A stretch of 35,929 nucleotides of DNA, from positions 1 to 35,929 of IMG/VR virus record IMGVR_UViG_3300025423_000050; one strand, 5' to 3'. The notes below the pieces were generated by a model that saw only the letters and a program-made list of their open reading frames with translations, was not told the DNA's origin and ran no database searches. The position numbers and the translations under genes were made by a program. This DNA is from a virus. Below, piece by piece: positions 1-6,986 of the stretch (within the stretch, counting starts at the first letter, position 1; each line of letters begins with the position of its first letter).

Positions 1-127
1 GTAATGGTGGCGGTGGTAATGGTGTTATTAACAATACTGGTAATGGCGGTAATGGAACAGCTAACACAGGCGGTGGTGGTGGTGGAGGCCCTGACCAAGG
101 AACTCAATCGCAAGGCGGTAATGGCGG
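1..127 (+). repeat. 127-base exact copy of 35130-35256
   Basis: Bases 1-127 are identical to 35130-35256 inside the glycine-rich fibre gene 34442-35374. The copies first differ at base 128 (t here, a at 35257) and then diverge gradually. Both copies are read in the same codon phase, so they encode the same peptide. This is paralogous fibre coding sequence, and it begins exactly at the window edge. Confidence 0.9.
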
Positions 128-245
128 TTCAGGAATAGTTATTATTAGTTATTCAGGCAGTCAACGAGGCACAGGAGGAACAATCACCTCTGCTGGTGGC
201 AACACTATCCATACATTTACAAGCTCAGGAACATACACAGCATGA
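1..245 (+). CDS. Glycine-rich tail fibre/adhesin, C-terminal part (5' end outside window)
   Basis: An open frame enters from the left edge (first full codon at base 3) and stops at TGA 243-245. The 80 visible residues are almost all Gly, Asn, Thr and Ser, with GGGGGGG and NGGNG runs, and end in [11 protein letters not shown]. That ending nearly matches the last residues of the complete glycine-rich fibre at 34442-35374. Glycine-rich domains of this kind occur at the tips of phage receptor-binding fibres. The stop overlaps the next start as ATGA. If the molecule is circular, the frame continues exactly from the truncated gene at 35377-35929. Which receptor it binds cannot be told. Confidence 0.8.
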   Translation, partial: NGGGGNGVINNTGNGGNGTANTGGGGGGGPDQGTQSQGGNGGSGIVIISYSGSQRGTGGTITSAGGNTIHTFTSSGTYTA

Positions 246-559
246 CAACATATACTTGGAAAATTACAGAAATTACTGCTAAGGATGAAGTCATTCTTAG
301 TGCTAAGTACCATATAACTGCTACTGATGAAAATAATTTAGTAGAAACCGAAGGATATTGGTATTTTGACTCTCCTAGTAATAAAATACCTTTTAATGAA
401 GTAACAGAAGATATTATTGCTAAATGGATTGAATCGGAAGCTGTTCGTGACGATAAATGTCACATAACTGCTCAACTAGATAAACAGTTAGATGCTTTAA
501 ATATTAAAACTGATGCGGTTCTGCCTTGGCTGCCTCAAGTATTTACCCCTAATGCTTAG
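242..559 (+). CDS. Small fibre-associated protein, DUF7936-like
   Basis: This 105-residue protein starts MTTYTWKI, has aromatic strands in the first half (GYWYFDS), and a C-terminal part with a WIESEAV helix followed by LDKQLDAL. The layout (a TYTWKI strand, then [14 protein letters not shown], then a short helix) resembles the small DUF7936-type proteins coded next to phage fibres. The gene overlaps the fibre stop as ATGA and precedes the gp4-like gene by 8 bases with GGAAC between them. It may be a fibre cap or assembly factor. The family match is from memory of the pattern, and the function is inferred from position. Confidence 0.55.
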   Translation: MTTYTWKITEITAKDEVILSAKYHITATDENNLVETEGYWYFDSPSNKIPFNEVTEDIIAKWIESEAVRDDKCHITAQLDKQLDALNIKTDAVLPWLPQVFTPNA

Positions 560-567
560 GAACAATT

Positions 568-1557
568 ATGACATTGCCGATTGATATTATTAGCAGAGCC
601 TTAAAAGACATTGGCGCATTAGAAGCTGGTGAAACACCAACTCCTGAAGCTGCTCAAGATGCTTTTGATATGCTCAATGACCTTATAGACCAATGGTCTA
701 ACGAAGATATGATGGTTTATAACACCACAGAAATCATATTTCCATTAATTTCAGGGCAAACTCAATACACTATTGGGCCAAATCCAAGCACACAAAACTT
801 TGTAGGAGCTACTTTTACAGGCTCAATTACAGGCAATATTCTTACTGTTACTGGTTTAACTACAGGCGCAATAGCCCAAGGGCAAACCCTTAGTGGTTCA
901 GGAATAACCTCAGGAACTAAGATTGTTCAGTTCTTAACTGGTGCTGGCGGTCAAGTAAACGAAACAGGAACTTATAAGCTAAACATTACTTATACAAGTC
1001 CTGTAAGCTCAGAAACCATTACTGCTTATTACCAAAAGCCTTTATTTATTGACCAAGCTTATGTTCGTGTAAATACTCAGAGCAATGGTCAGGCTGTGCA
1101 AAATGGTGGTTTAGACTATCAAGTAGCTATTCTTGCCCTTGAAAACTACAACCAGATTGGTTTAAAGACTTTGAATGGCCCTTGGCCTAAAGCCCTTTAT
1201 TACAATCCTAATGCCGAATCAGGCAATATTTTTGTATGGCCTAATCCATCACAAGGTGAGATGCATATGTTCTCATCTACCATTTTTAGCAACTATACAA
1301 GTCTATATGACACTATTTCGCTTCCACAAGGCTATGCAATGGCTCTTAGATGGAATCTTGCTGAAAGACTTATGCCGATGTATGGCAAAGCTTCTCCAAC
1401 TCAAATTAGCATGATTAATGCTTATGCTGCACAATCTAAGTCAACAATTAAGCGCAACAATATGCAACCGATTGCTGCTGCTGGTTACCCTGATTCTATG
1501 TTGGTAGGCAGAGCAAAAGATGCAGGATGGATTCTAAGCGGAGGATTCTTTAGATAA
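568..1557 (+). CDS. P22 gp4-like head-tail connector (packaged-DNA stabilisation) with inserted beta module
   Basis: The 329-residue protein begins with a helical segment typical of gp4-type tail accessory factors: a [13 protein letters not shown] start, then [20 protein letters not shown] around residues 32-51, then [13 protein letters not shown]. The C-terminal half carries an [15 protein letters not shown] helix and [13 protein letters not shown]22 gp4 itself is 166 residues and plugs the portal after packaging. The extra length comes largely from a Gly/Thr-rich module at about residues 83-153 that is repeated in the next gene. The stop and the next start overlap as TAATG, and a gp10-like gene follows, as in P22. 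The role as a connector is inferred from family and order. Confidence 0.75.
   Translation: MTLPIDIISRALKDIGALEAGETPTPEAAQDAFDMLNDLIDQWSNEDMMVYNTTEIIFPLISGQTQYTIGPNPSTQNFVGATFTGSITGNILTVTGLTTGAIAQGQTLSGSGITSGTKIVQFLTGAGGQVNETGTYKLNITYTSPVSSETITAYYQKPLFIDQAYVRVNTQSNGQAVQNGGLDYQVAILALENYNQIGLKTLNGPWPKALYYNPNAESGNIFVWPNPSQGEMHMFSSTIFSNYTSLYDTISLPQGYAMALRWNLAERLMPMYGKASPTQISMINAYAAQSKSTIKRNNMQPIAAAGYPDSMLVGRAKDAGWILSGGFFR
814..1026 (+). repeat. Inserted beta module, copy 1 (in gp4-like protein)
   Basis: Encodes a segment starting [14 protein letters not shown] and ending near GTYKLN...VSSETITA. The pattern, FTGSI-x-G-x3-LTVT, then a GQ-x-L-x-G-x-G turn, then GTG..GTY-x-x-N and VSSE, recurs twice in the gp10-like protein downstream. 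It reads as a surface-exposed beta domain set into a loop of the connector. Confidence 0.7.
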
Positions 1558-3665
1558 TGGCTGACTTTGGATTTGTAGGCCCATCTTATGAAGCTCCTAG
1601 TATCTATCAAGATGCTCAGGAATGTATCAACTTTAGACCTGAAATTGACCCTTTAAAAGCTCAGGGTGAAAGAGGTGTAGTTGCGCTTTATCCAACTCCA
1701 GGGCTTACTTCCTTAGTTCAATTTGCTAATCAAGATTCTGTTCGTGGAATGCAAGCTTTATCAGGTGGCAATTATTTAATGGCGGTTTGTGGCATTTATG
1801 TCTATGTTTTAGATTCTGAATTTACACCTTATGTAGTCGGTATTCTAAATACCTCTACTGGCCCTGTCAGCATTACAGATAATGGCATTAGCGCATATAT
1901 TGTTGATGGCAATAATCGCTATACATGGCGCATAAGCCAACCTGATGCTTGTTCTTTTACTGGCTCTATTTCAGGAACAACTTTAACTGTTACCTCCATT
2001 AGAGAAGGCAGAATTATTCAAGGTCAGTCTTTGTATGGCTTAGGAACTGGTTTAGGGGTAATTATTACTAGCTCTGGCACAGGCGGTGTCGGAACTTATC
2101 AAATTAACACCTCTTTAAATTTAACTAGCAGAGCATTTAATTCTAATGCTTCAGGTGGTTCATTTAATGCTTCTATTTCAGGAAGCCAAATGACTGTGAA
2201 CTATATGTTTACAGGACAAATCTATCCAGGGCAAGCAATAGTAGGCAATGGAGTAACCCCAAATACTTTTGTAAGTGCATTAGGCACAGGAACAGTATTA
2301 AGCGGAAGCATTGCTACAGCAGGCACAGGATATGCCATAAATGATGTTGTATATGTTTTAGGCGGTGTTTATGGACAAAGCGCAGCTTACTTTACAGTAA
2401 CAGGCATAGGAGGCTCAGGTGCTGTTTCTTCGCTATCTTTAACCTATCCTGGCTCTTATACTTCTACACCATCCAATGCAGCTTCTACAAGCACTACTGG
2501 TTCAGGTTCAGGGTTAACCCTTAATCTTACTTTTGGTACAGGTTCAGGTGGAACAGGAAACTATACAGTAAGCCCTAATCAATCTGTAAGCTCAGAAACT
2601 ATGTATGCTGTAAATTTTGCAGTTATTCCAAGCACAGATGGCGCATTTCAAGGTGCTAATGTAGTAGATATTATTGATAACTATTTTATTTACAACAAGC
2701 CTAATACTCAACAATGGGCTGCTTCTAATATCCTTTCTCCAGTAACTTATGGTTTGTCTTTTGCAAGCAAATTTACTGGCCCAGATAATTTAGTGTCAAT
2801 CATTGCAAGCAATGGACAAGTCTTTTTATTAGGCGATACCACTACAGAAGTATGGTCGGATGTTGGAACTTTCCCATTTCCTTTTCAGCGCATTCCAGGA
2901 AGCTCAAGTCAGCATGGTGTGGCAGCTCAGTTTTCAGTAGCAAAACTAGGTAATTCTTTTGCTTATTTGTCTAAGAATAATCGTGGTCAAGCTGAAATTG
3001 TTCAAATGAATGGATATTTTCCACAAAGAATATCAACCCATGCTGTAGAAAATACTTTAGTTAATAAGTATATTAAAGATGCTGTTGCCTATACTTATCA
3101 ACAAGAAGGCCATGAAGTTTATGTTCTTTCTTTCCCAACCCTTGATTTGACTTGGTGCTATGACTTATCCACTCAAATGTGGCATAAGTGGTTATGGGTA
3201 GACTCCAATAATGTTTACCATCGCCATCGGTCAAATTGCCAAGCAAACTTTCAAGATATGGTTCTTGTAGGGGATTGGCAAAATGGCAATATTTATGAGT
3301 TAGACCCTAATAACTACACAGACAATGGCGGTGAAATTCGCAGATTGCGAAGATGCCCTCATTTAGTAACTGACTTGCAAAGGCAATATTTTGATGAAAT
3401 GCAAATTCAGTTTCAGCCTGGTGTAGGCTTATCTACAGGGCAAGGAAAAAACCCACAAGCAATGCTCAGATGGTCAAATGATGGCGGTTCTACTTGGTCT
3501 AATGAACATTGGGTCAGTATTGGCAAAATTGGCAAATATCAAAATCGAGCTATTTGGCGCAGATTAGGCTGGTCTAGGGATAGAATCTTTGAGGTATCGG
3601 TTTCTGACCCTATTAAGGCTGTAATTGTGTCAGCTAACCTTAAAGCTACAGAAGGGGAAAACTAA
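1557..3665 (+). CDS. P22 gp10-like packaged-DNA stabilisation protein with nested insertions
   Basis: At 702 residues this is much longer than P22 gp10 (472). The N-terminus (DFGFVGPSYEAPSIYQDAQ, then CINFRPEIDPL) and the segments GLTSLVQF, AVCGIYVYVLD, VDIIDNYFIYN, GDTTTEVWSDVG and SFAYLSKNNRGQAEIVQMNG are typical of the gp10 beta-propeller-like family that closes the portal channel after packaging. The C-terminus has the conserved tract EMQIQFQPGVG...RWSNDGGSTWS. Extra length lies at residues about 134-350, where two copies of the FTGSI module are inserted and the second is itself interrupted by another domain. The gene overlaps both neighbours as TAATG. Family assignment is strong; the purpose of the insertions is unknown. 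Confidence 0.85.
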   Translation: MADFGFVGPSYEAPSIYQDAQECINFRPEIDPLKAQGERGVVALYPTPGLTSLVQFANQDSVRGMQALSGGNYLMAVCGIYVYVLDSEFTPYVVGILNTSTGPVSITDNGISAYIVDGNNRYTWRISQPDACSFTGSISGTTLTVTSIREGRIIQGQSLYGLGTGLGVIITSSGTGGVGTYQINTSLNLTSRAFNSNASGGSFNASISGSQMTVNYMFTGQIYPGQAIVGNGVTPNTFVSALGTGTVLSGSIATAGTGYAINDVVYVLGGVYGQSAAYFTVTGIGGSGAVSSLSLTYPGSYTSTPSNAASTSTTGSGSGLTLNLTFGTGSGGTGNYTVSPNQSVSSETMYAVNFAVIPSTDGAFQGANVVDIIDNYFIYNKPNTQQWAASNILSPVTYGLSFASKFTGPDNLVSIIASNGQVFLLGDTTTEVWSDVGTFPFPFQRIPGSSSQHGVAAQFSVAKLGNSFAYLSKNNRGQAEIVQMNGYFPQRISTHAVENTLVNKYIKDAVAYTYQQEGHEVYVLSFPTLDLTWCYDLSTQMWHKWLWVDSNNVYHRHRSNCQANFQDMVLVGDWQNGNIYELDPNNYTDNGGEIRRLRRCPHLVTDLQRQYFDEMQIQFQPGVGLSTGQGKNPQAMLRWSNDGGSTWSNEHWVSIGKIGKYQNRAIWRRLGWSRDRIFEVSVSDPIKAVIVSANLKATEGEN
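1956..2141 (+). repeat. Inserted beta module, copy 2 (in gp10-like protein)
   Basis: Encodes FTGSISGTTLTVTS, then a GQSLYGLG turn, SSGTGGVGTYQIN and a final strand. It matches the module at 814-1026 in the neighbouring gene in order and spacing of its motifs. Confidence 0.65.
2163..2610 (+). repeat. Inserted beta module, copy 3, itself interrupted by a second domain
   Basis: The module starts FNASISGSQMTVN, reaches SALGTGT, and resumes only about 80 residues later at GGTGNYTVS...VSSETMYA. The intervening part (about 2295-2535) begins GSIATAGTGYAINDVVYVLGG and contains GAVSSLSLTYPGSYTSTP, a Gly/Thr-rich beta unit of a kind seen in other phage structural proteins. Short GTG runs sit at both edges of the inner insert. 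Confidence 0.6.
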
Positions 3666-3901
3666 TGGCAAATCAGATTTATGGCAATTCTCAATTAAAT
3701 CCTTATCCACAGACCCCTTTGCTAGATGAGTCTACAAAGATGCCAACTAGGTCTTGGCAACAGTATTTTTTGAATTTACTAAATTTTAGTAGCTCGCCTA
3801 ATGCTTCCAAAGGCGCAGCAGTATTGCCTACTAACCCTGCTGGATTTATCAATATTACTGTTGCTGGTAAGCCTTATAAAGTTCCTTATTACAATGTCTA
3901 G
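3665..3901 (+). CDS. Small virion-associated protein, unknown function
   Basis: This 78-residue protein has an N-terminal segment with PQTPLLDES and PTRSWQQYFLNLLN, a Ser/Ala linker, and a C-terminal strand pair (PAGFINITVAGKPYKVPYY). Proteins with this short strand-forming end are common in tail and connector operons, but I do not know a function. It overlaps the gp10-like stop as TAATG and its last 8 bases overlap the following cupin-SET gene in another frame, so it is co-translated with structural genes. Confidence 0.7.
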   Translation: MANQIYGNSQLNPYPQTPLLDESTKMPTRSWQQYFLNLLNFSSSPNASKGAAVLPTNPAGFINITVAGKPYKVPYYNV

Positions 3902-4727
3902 TTTACAAGTTATAACTGAAGAAAAAGTTCAGCAATTAGAAGCTGAATTTTTAAAGCATGAACAAGTAGATTGTCCTGTAGTGCATCGCTTTGGCCCTAA
4001 TATCTACATCCGAGAAGTCACCATTCCTGCTGGTACATTGTCCATAGGTCATTATCAAAAAACCGAACATTTAAACATAATGATTTCTGGTAGAGTAACA
4101 ATGGTCAATGAGGATGGCTCAAAAAATGAATTAATTGCTCCTCAAGTTTTTGTTTCAAAGCCAGGTCGAAAAATTGGATATATTCATGAAAAAATGGTTT
4201 GGCAAAATGTTTATGCGACTTTGGAAACCGATGTAGAAAAGCTTGAATCTATGTTTCTTGAAAAAAGCATAACTTGGCAAGAAAATCAAAAAGCTCAAAA
4301 TTTATTATTAACTTTAGACCATTCTTCTGATGTAGCTGATTATTATTTAGCTATTGCTGAATATGGTTTTGACCATGAAACTGTTAGAAAACAGACAGAA
4401 AACATGGATGACCAAATTCCCATGCCTTTTGGCAATTACAAAATGATGATTGCTAATTCAAGAATTGATGGAAAAGGTGTATTTGCTACAGGAAATATTG
4501 CTCAAGGAGAGGTAATTGCTCCAGCTCGCATAGATGGCAAAAGAACCCCTGTAGGAAGATATACAAATCATGCAAAAAATGCTAATGGAATTATGGTTTT
4601 GAGGGATAATGGCAATATTGATTTAGTGGCAAATAAGGCTATAAATGGATGCCAAGGCGGTAATTTGGGGGAAGAAATTACTATTGATTATCGTCAAGCC
4701 CTAAATCTTGCAATAAGGAGAAATTAA
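3894..4727 (+). CDS. Cupin + SET-domain protein (candidate protein lysine methyltransferase)
   Basis: The 277-residue product has two parts. Residues about 30-110 form a cupin-like beta barrel (IYIREVTIPAGTLSIGHY, EHLNIMISGRV, PQVFVSKPGRKIGYIHE) with possible metal ligands H53, E58, H59 and H98. Residues about 183-270 match a SET domain: GKGVFATGNIAQGEVI (193-208), the substrate/cofactor motif RYTNHAKNAN (222-231, equivalent to the NHxxxPN signature), and GEEITIDYRQ (259-268). SET enzymes transfer methyl groups from S-adenosylmethionine to lysines. The ATG at 3894 is chosen because the frame upstream is a hydrophobic shadow of the previous gene. No strong ribosome site is seen, so coupling to the overlapping upstream gene is likely. 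It sits among virion genes; substrate unknown. Confidence 0.8.
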   Translation: MSSLQVITEEKVQQLEAEFLKHEQVDCPVVHRFGPNIYIREVTIPAGTLSIGHYQKTEHLNIMISGRVTMVNEDGSKNELIAPQVFVSKPGRKIGYIHEKMVWQNVYATLETDVEKLESMFLEKSITWQENQKAQNLLLTLDHSSDVADYYLAIAEYGFDHETVRKQTENMDDQIPMPFGNYKMMIANSRIDGKGVFATGNIAQGEVIAPARIDGKRTPVGRYTNHAKNANGIMVLRDNGNIDLVANKAINGCQGGNLGEEITIDYRQALNLAIRRN

Positions 4728-5516
4728 ATGTCAGGAGTCGCAACAGCAGTAGTTGTAGGTTCAGTTGCAGCAGGTTATTTGTCTAGTCAAGGGCAACAAA
4801 ATGCTGCTCAAACTCAAGCAAATGCTGCTACACAACAGCAAAGTAATATACTTGCTGCTGGAAATACAGCATCTCAAAATTTTATTCCTTATGCTAATTA
4901 TGGCGCAACTCCATTAGCAAGCCTTACTTCTGGCAATCCTTATTTTAATGAACAATTTAGCAATCAAGATTTAAATGCTAATTTAGCTCCTAATTATGCT
5001 TTTGGATTAGATATTGGACAAAAGACCAATTTAAATGCCAGCAATGCTTCTGGCGGTGCTATAGGTGGAAATGCTTTAAAGTCACTAAGTGACTATACCC
5101 AAAATTATGCTCAAAATGCTTATCAAAATGCATTTAATAATTTTCAAGCTCAAAGAGGCAATATTGCTGCTATTGATTTGGCAAATGCTAATTTAGGTCT
5201 TGCAGGTACAACTGGACAGTCTAATGCTCAATTAGGAACAGCAACTAATGTGGCAAATCTTGGAATAGGTTCAGCCAATGCTACTGCTGCTTCTCAAATT
5301 GCTCAAGGCAATATTTATGGTAGCACAGCCAATACAATAGGCACTATGGGTGCTTATAGCGCAATGAATAGTGGTAATAATGCACCAATTTCTATACCTA
5401 GCGGTGGAACAAGTTTAAACACCATTGGTAATTCAAGCCCAAATTATTATGGTTCTGGTGGAACAGGTGGTGGATTTGGTATTCAAGCTCCATCTACACC
5501 AATTCAAATAGCTTAG
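4728..5516 (+). CDS. Ejection (DNA transfer) protein, P22 gp7-like
   Basis: The 262-residue protein has a small hydrophobic N-terminus (VATAVVVGSVAAGYL) followed by a long Ala/Gln/Asn-rich helical region (QQNAAQTQANAATQQQ) and the motif NFIPYANYGATPLASL, which is typical of gp7-like or 'DNA transfer protein p32' ejection proteins. The C-terminus is Gly/Ser-rich. Such proteins leave the capsid ahead of the DNA and line the channel across the envelope. The start follows AAGGAGAAATTAA directly after the SET gene stop, a strong ribosome site. Two further ejection-type genes follow. Confidence 0.65.
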   Translation: MSGVATAVVVGSVAAGYLSSQGQQNAAQTQANAATQQQSNILAAGNTASQNFIPYANYGATPLASLTSGNPYFNEQFSNQDLNANLAPNYAFGLDIGQKTNLNASNASGGAIGGNALKSLSDYTQNYAQNAYQNAFNNFQAQRGNIAAIDLANANLGLAGTTGQSNAQLGTATNVANLGIGSANATAASQIAQGNIYGSTANTIGTMGAYSAMNSGNNAPISIPSGGTSLNTIGNSSPNYYGSGGTGGGFGIQAPSTPIQIA

Positions 5517-5525
5517 GAATAAATT

Positions 5526-6986
5526 ATGGCAATCAGCACAAGCGGAGTTTCAGTTCCACAATTAGGTCAAACTATTGACCCTAGTATTTATGGAAATCAA
5601 AATGCTCCTAAAGCTACTTCTTTGGGAGATATTCTTGACCTTACTGGAAAAAATCTTGAAGTTCAAAAAAAGAAAGCTTTATTGCCTTCTGAAATTGAAC
5701 AAGGGCAAGCCAATGCTAGAAAGGCAACTGCTGAAGCAAATACTTCGCAATTACAAAACTTTCAGGCTCATTTAACCAATACTATTCAAGACCAACAAAG
5801 GCTCATTAATAAGCCTGATTTAACAGCTCAAGATATTATTGATTCAGTAAAAGTTCATGCAAAAAATGCAGGAACTCCTGATGCTGCTGTTCAACAAGCT
5901 TTAGCAGGGCTTCCTGCAAGTGGAAATTTATCTCAATTAAAAGCTTGGCTTGCACAAAGTATGGCTAGGTCTTTAAATGCACAAGGTCAATTAGATGCAC
6001 TTTATCCAAAAGCATCTCAAACCAATCTTGGTGGTGTTACTGCTCCTTTGGCTACAGGAAATCAATTACTTTCCTCTCAAACACCAGGAACTCAAGCTGG
6101 CCAAGCAACTGCATTAGGTTTAACACCAGGCACAGAGCTTGTTGCTCAACCTGGGGACAATTCTGGCTTGCCTCCAGGCACAAAGTATTTAGTAGGTGGT
6201 GGCGGTCAAGTAGGTGGTTCTGCTGTAGGCGGTGGTGGTCAAGGCGGTGTTACACCTGACCAAATGAATAAACCTGCAAATCAGCAAAGACCAGCAGTTT
6301 CTGCTCTTTCACCTCAAACTTCAACCAATTTAGAAATTGGTAATAATTTAGTAAATACTTCAAGAGAGCAAGCTGGTAAAGCTGTTCAGATTGAATCTGC
6401 TGCTAATCAAGCTATTCAACTATCTCAAGTTACCGATACTGGTCAAGGTGCTCAATTATGGAATGCTCTTAAAGGAAACTATGTTGGCATTCCTGAATTT
6501 AATACTAGAAATCCTGCAGCAAACTATGATATTTTGGGCCATGTATTGACCAATGAAACCAATTTGTTGTCACAAAATCCTGCTTATGGCGCAGGAAAAA
6601 TGGGTGTTACTGGCGGTACTCAGAAGCAAATTGAACAAGCTGTTCAAACAGCAGGTAAGACTACTTGGAATCCAGATGCCATTCAATATACTTCTAGATA
6701 TAACAGAGCATTGGCTTATGGTGTTCAGATGTTTAATCATGGTGTAGACAAGTCACAAACAATTAGCAATAACAACCCTATCTATGCGAATGATTATCAG
6801 CAAAAATGGAACTCTAATTTAAATTTAGACTCTATTAGATTGGCTGATGCCAAGAGAAATGCTGGCATTGACCCACAAGGATTGACTCAAATTACCAAAG
6901 AACTTGGTGGGGAAAAATCAGAAAGATATAAAAAAGCTCAAGAAGATTTGCGAGTTATTAATGGTATTGCTACTAGGGGCAAATAA
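5526..6986 (+). CDS. Ejection/internal virion protein, P22 gp20-like position
   Basis: The 486-residue protein has an N-terminal low-complexity stretch, a helical region rich in Gln and Ala (residues about 40-160), a Gly-rich linker (PPGTKYLVGGGGQVGGSAVGG region), and a C-terminal helical domain with VDKSQTISNNNPIYANDY and a Lys/Glu-rich tail. I recognise no enzyme motif. Its place between the gp7-like gene and a transglycosylase gene matches gp20 of P22, another ejection protein. Spacing to the upstream gene is 9 bases with AGGAATAAATT as ribosome site, and the stop overlaps the next ATG. Confidence 0.55.
   Translation: MAISTSGVSVPQLGQTIDPSIYGNQNAPKATSLGDILDLTGKNLEVQKKKALLPSEIEQGQANARKATAEANTSQLQNFQAHLTNTIQDQQRLINKPDLTAQDIIDSVKVHAKNAGTPDAAVQQALAGLPASGNLSQLKAWLAQSMARSLNAQGQLDALYPKASQTNLGGVTAPLATGNQLLSSQTPGTQAGQATALGLTPGTELVAQPGDNSGLPPGTKYLVGGGGQVGGSAVGGGGQGGVTPDQMNKPANQQRPAVSALSPQTSTNLEIGNNLVNTSREQAGKAVQIESAANQAIQLSQVTDTGQGAQLWNALKGNYVGIPEFNTRNPAANYDILGHVLTNETNLLSQNPAYGAGKMGVTGGTQKQIEQAVQTAGKTTWNPDAIQYTSRYNRALAYGVQMFNHGVDKSQTISNNNPIYANDYQQKWNSNLNLDSIRLADAKRNAGIDPQGLTQITKELGGEKSERYKKAQEDLRVINGIATRGK

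Noticed and set aside
3801-3893. Upstream extension of the SET gene giving a hydrophobic N-terminus
   Set aside because: The extra 31 residues are read inside the end of the preceding 78-residue gene and look like an out-of-frame shadow. The ATG at 3894 fits the overlap style used throughout.
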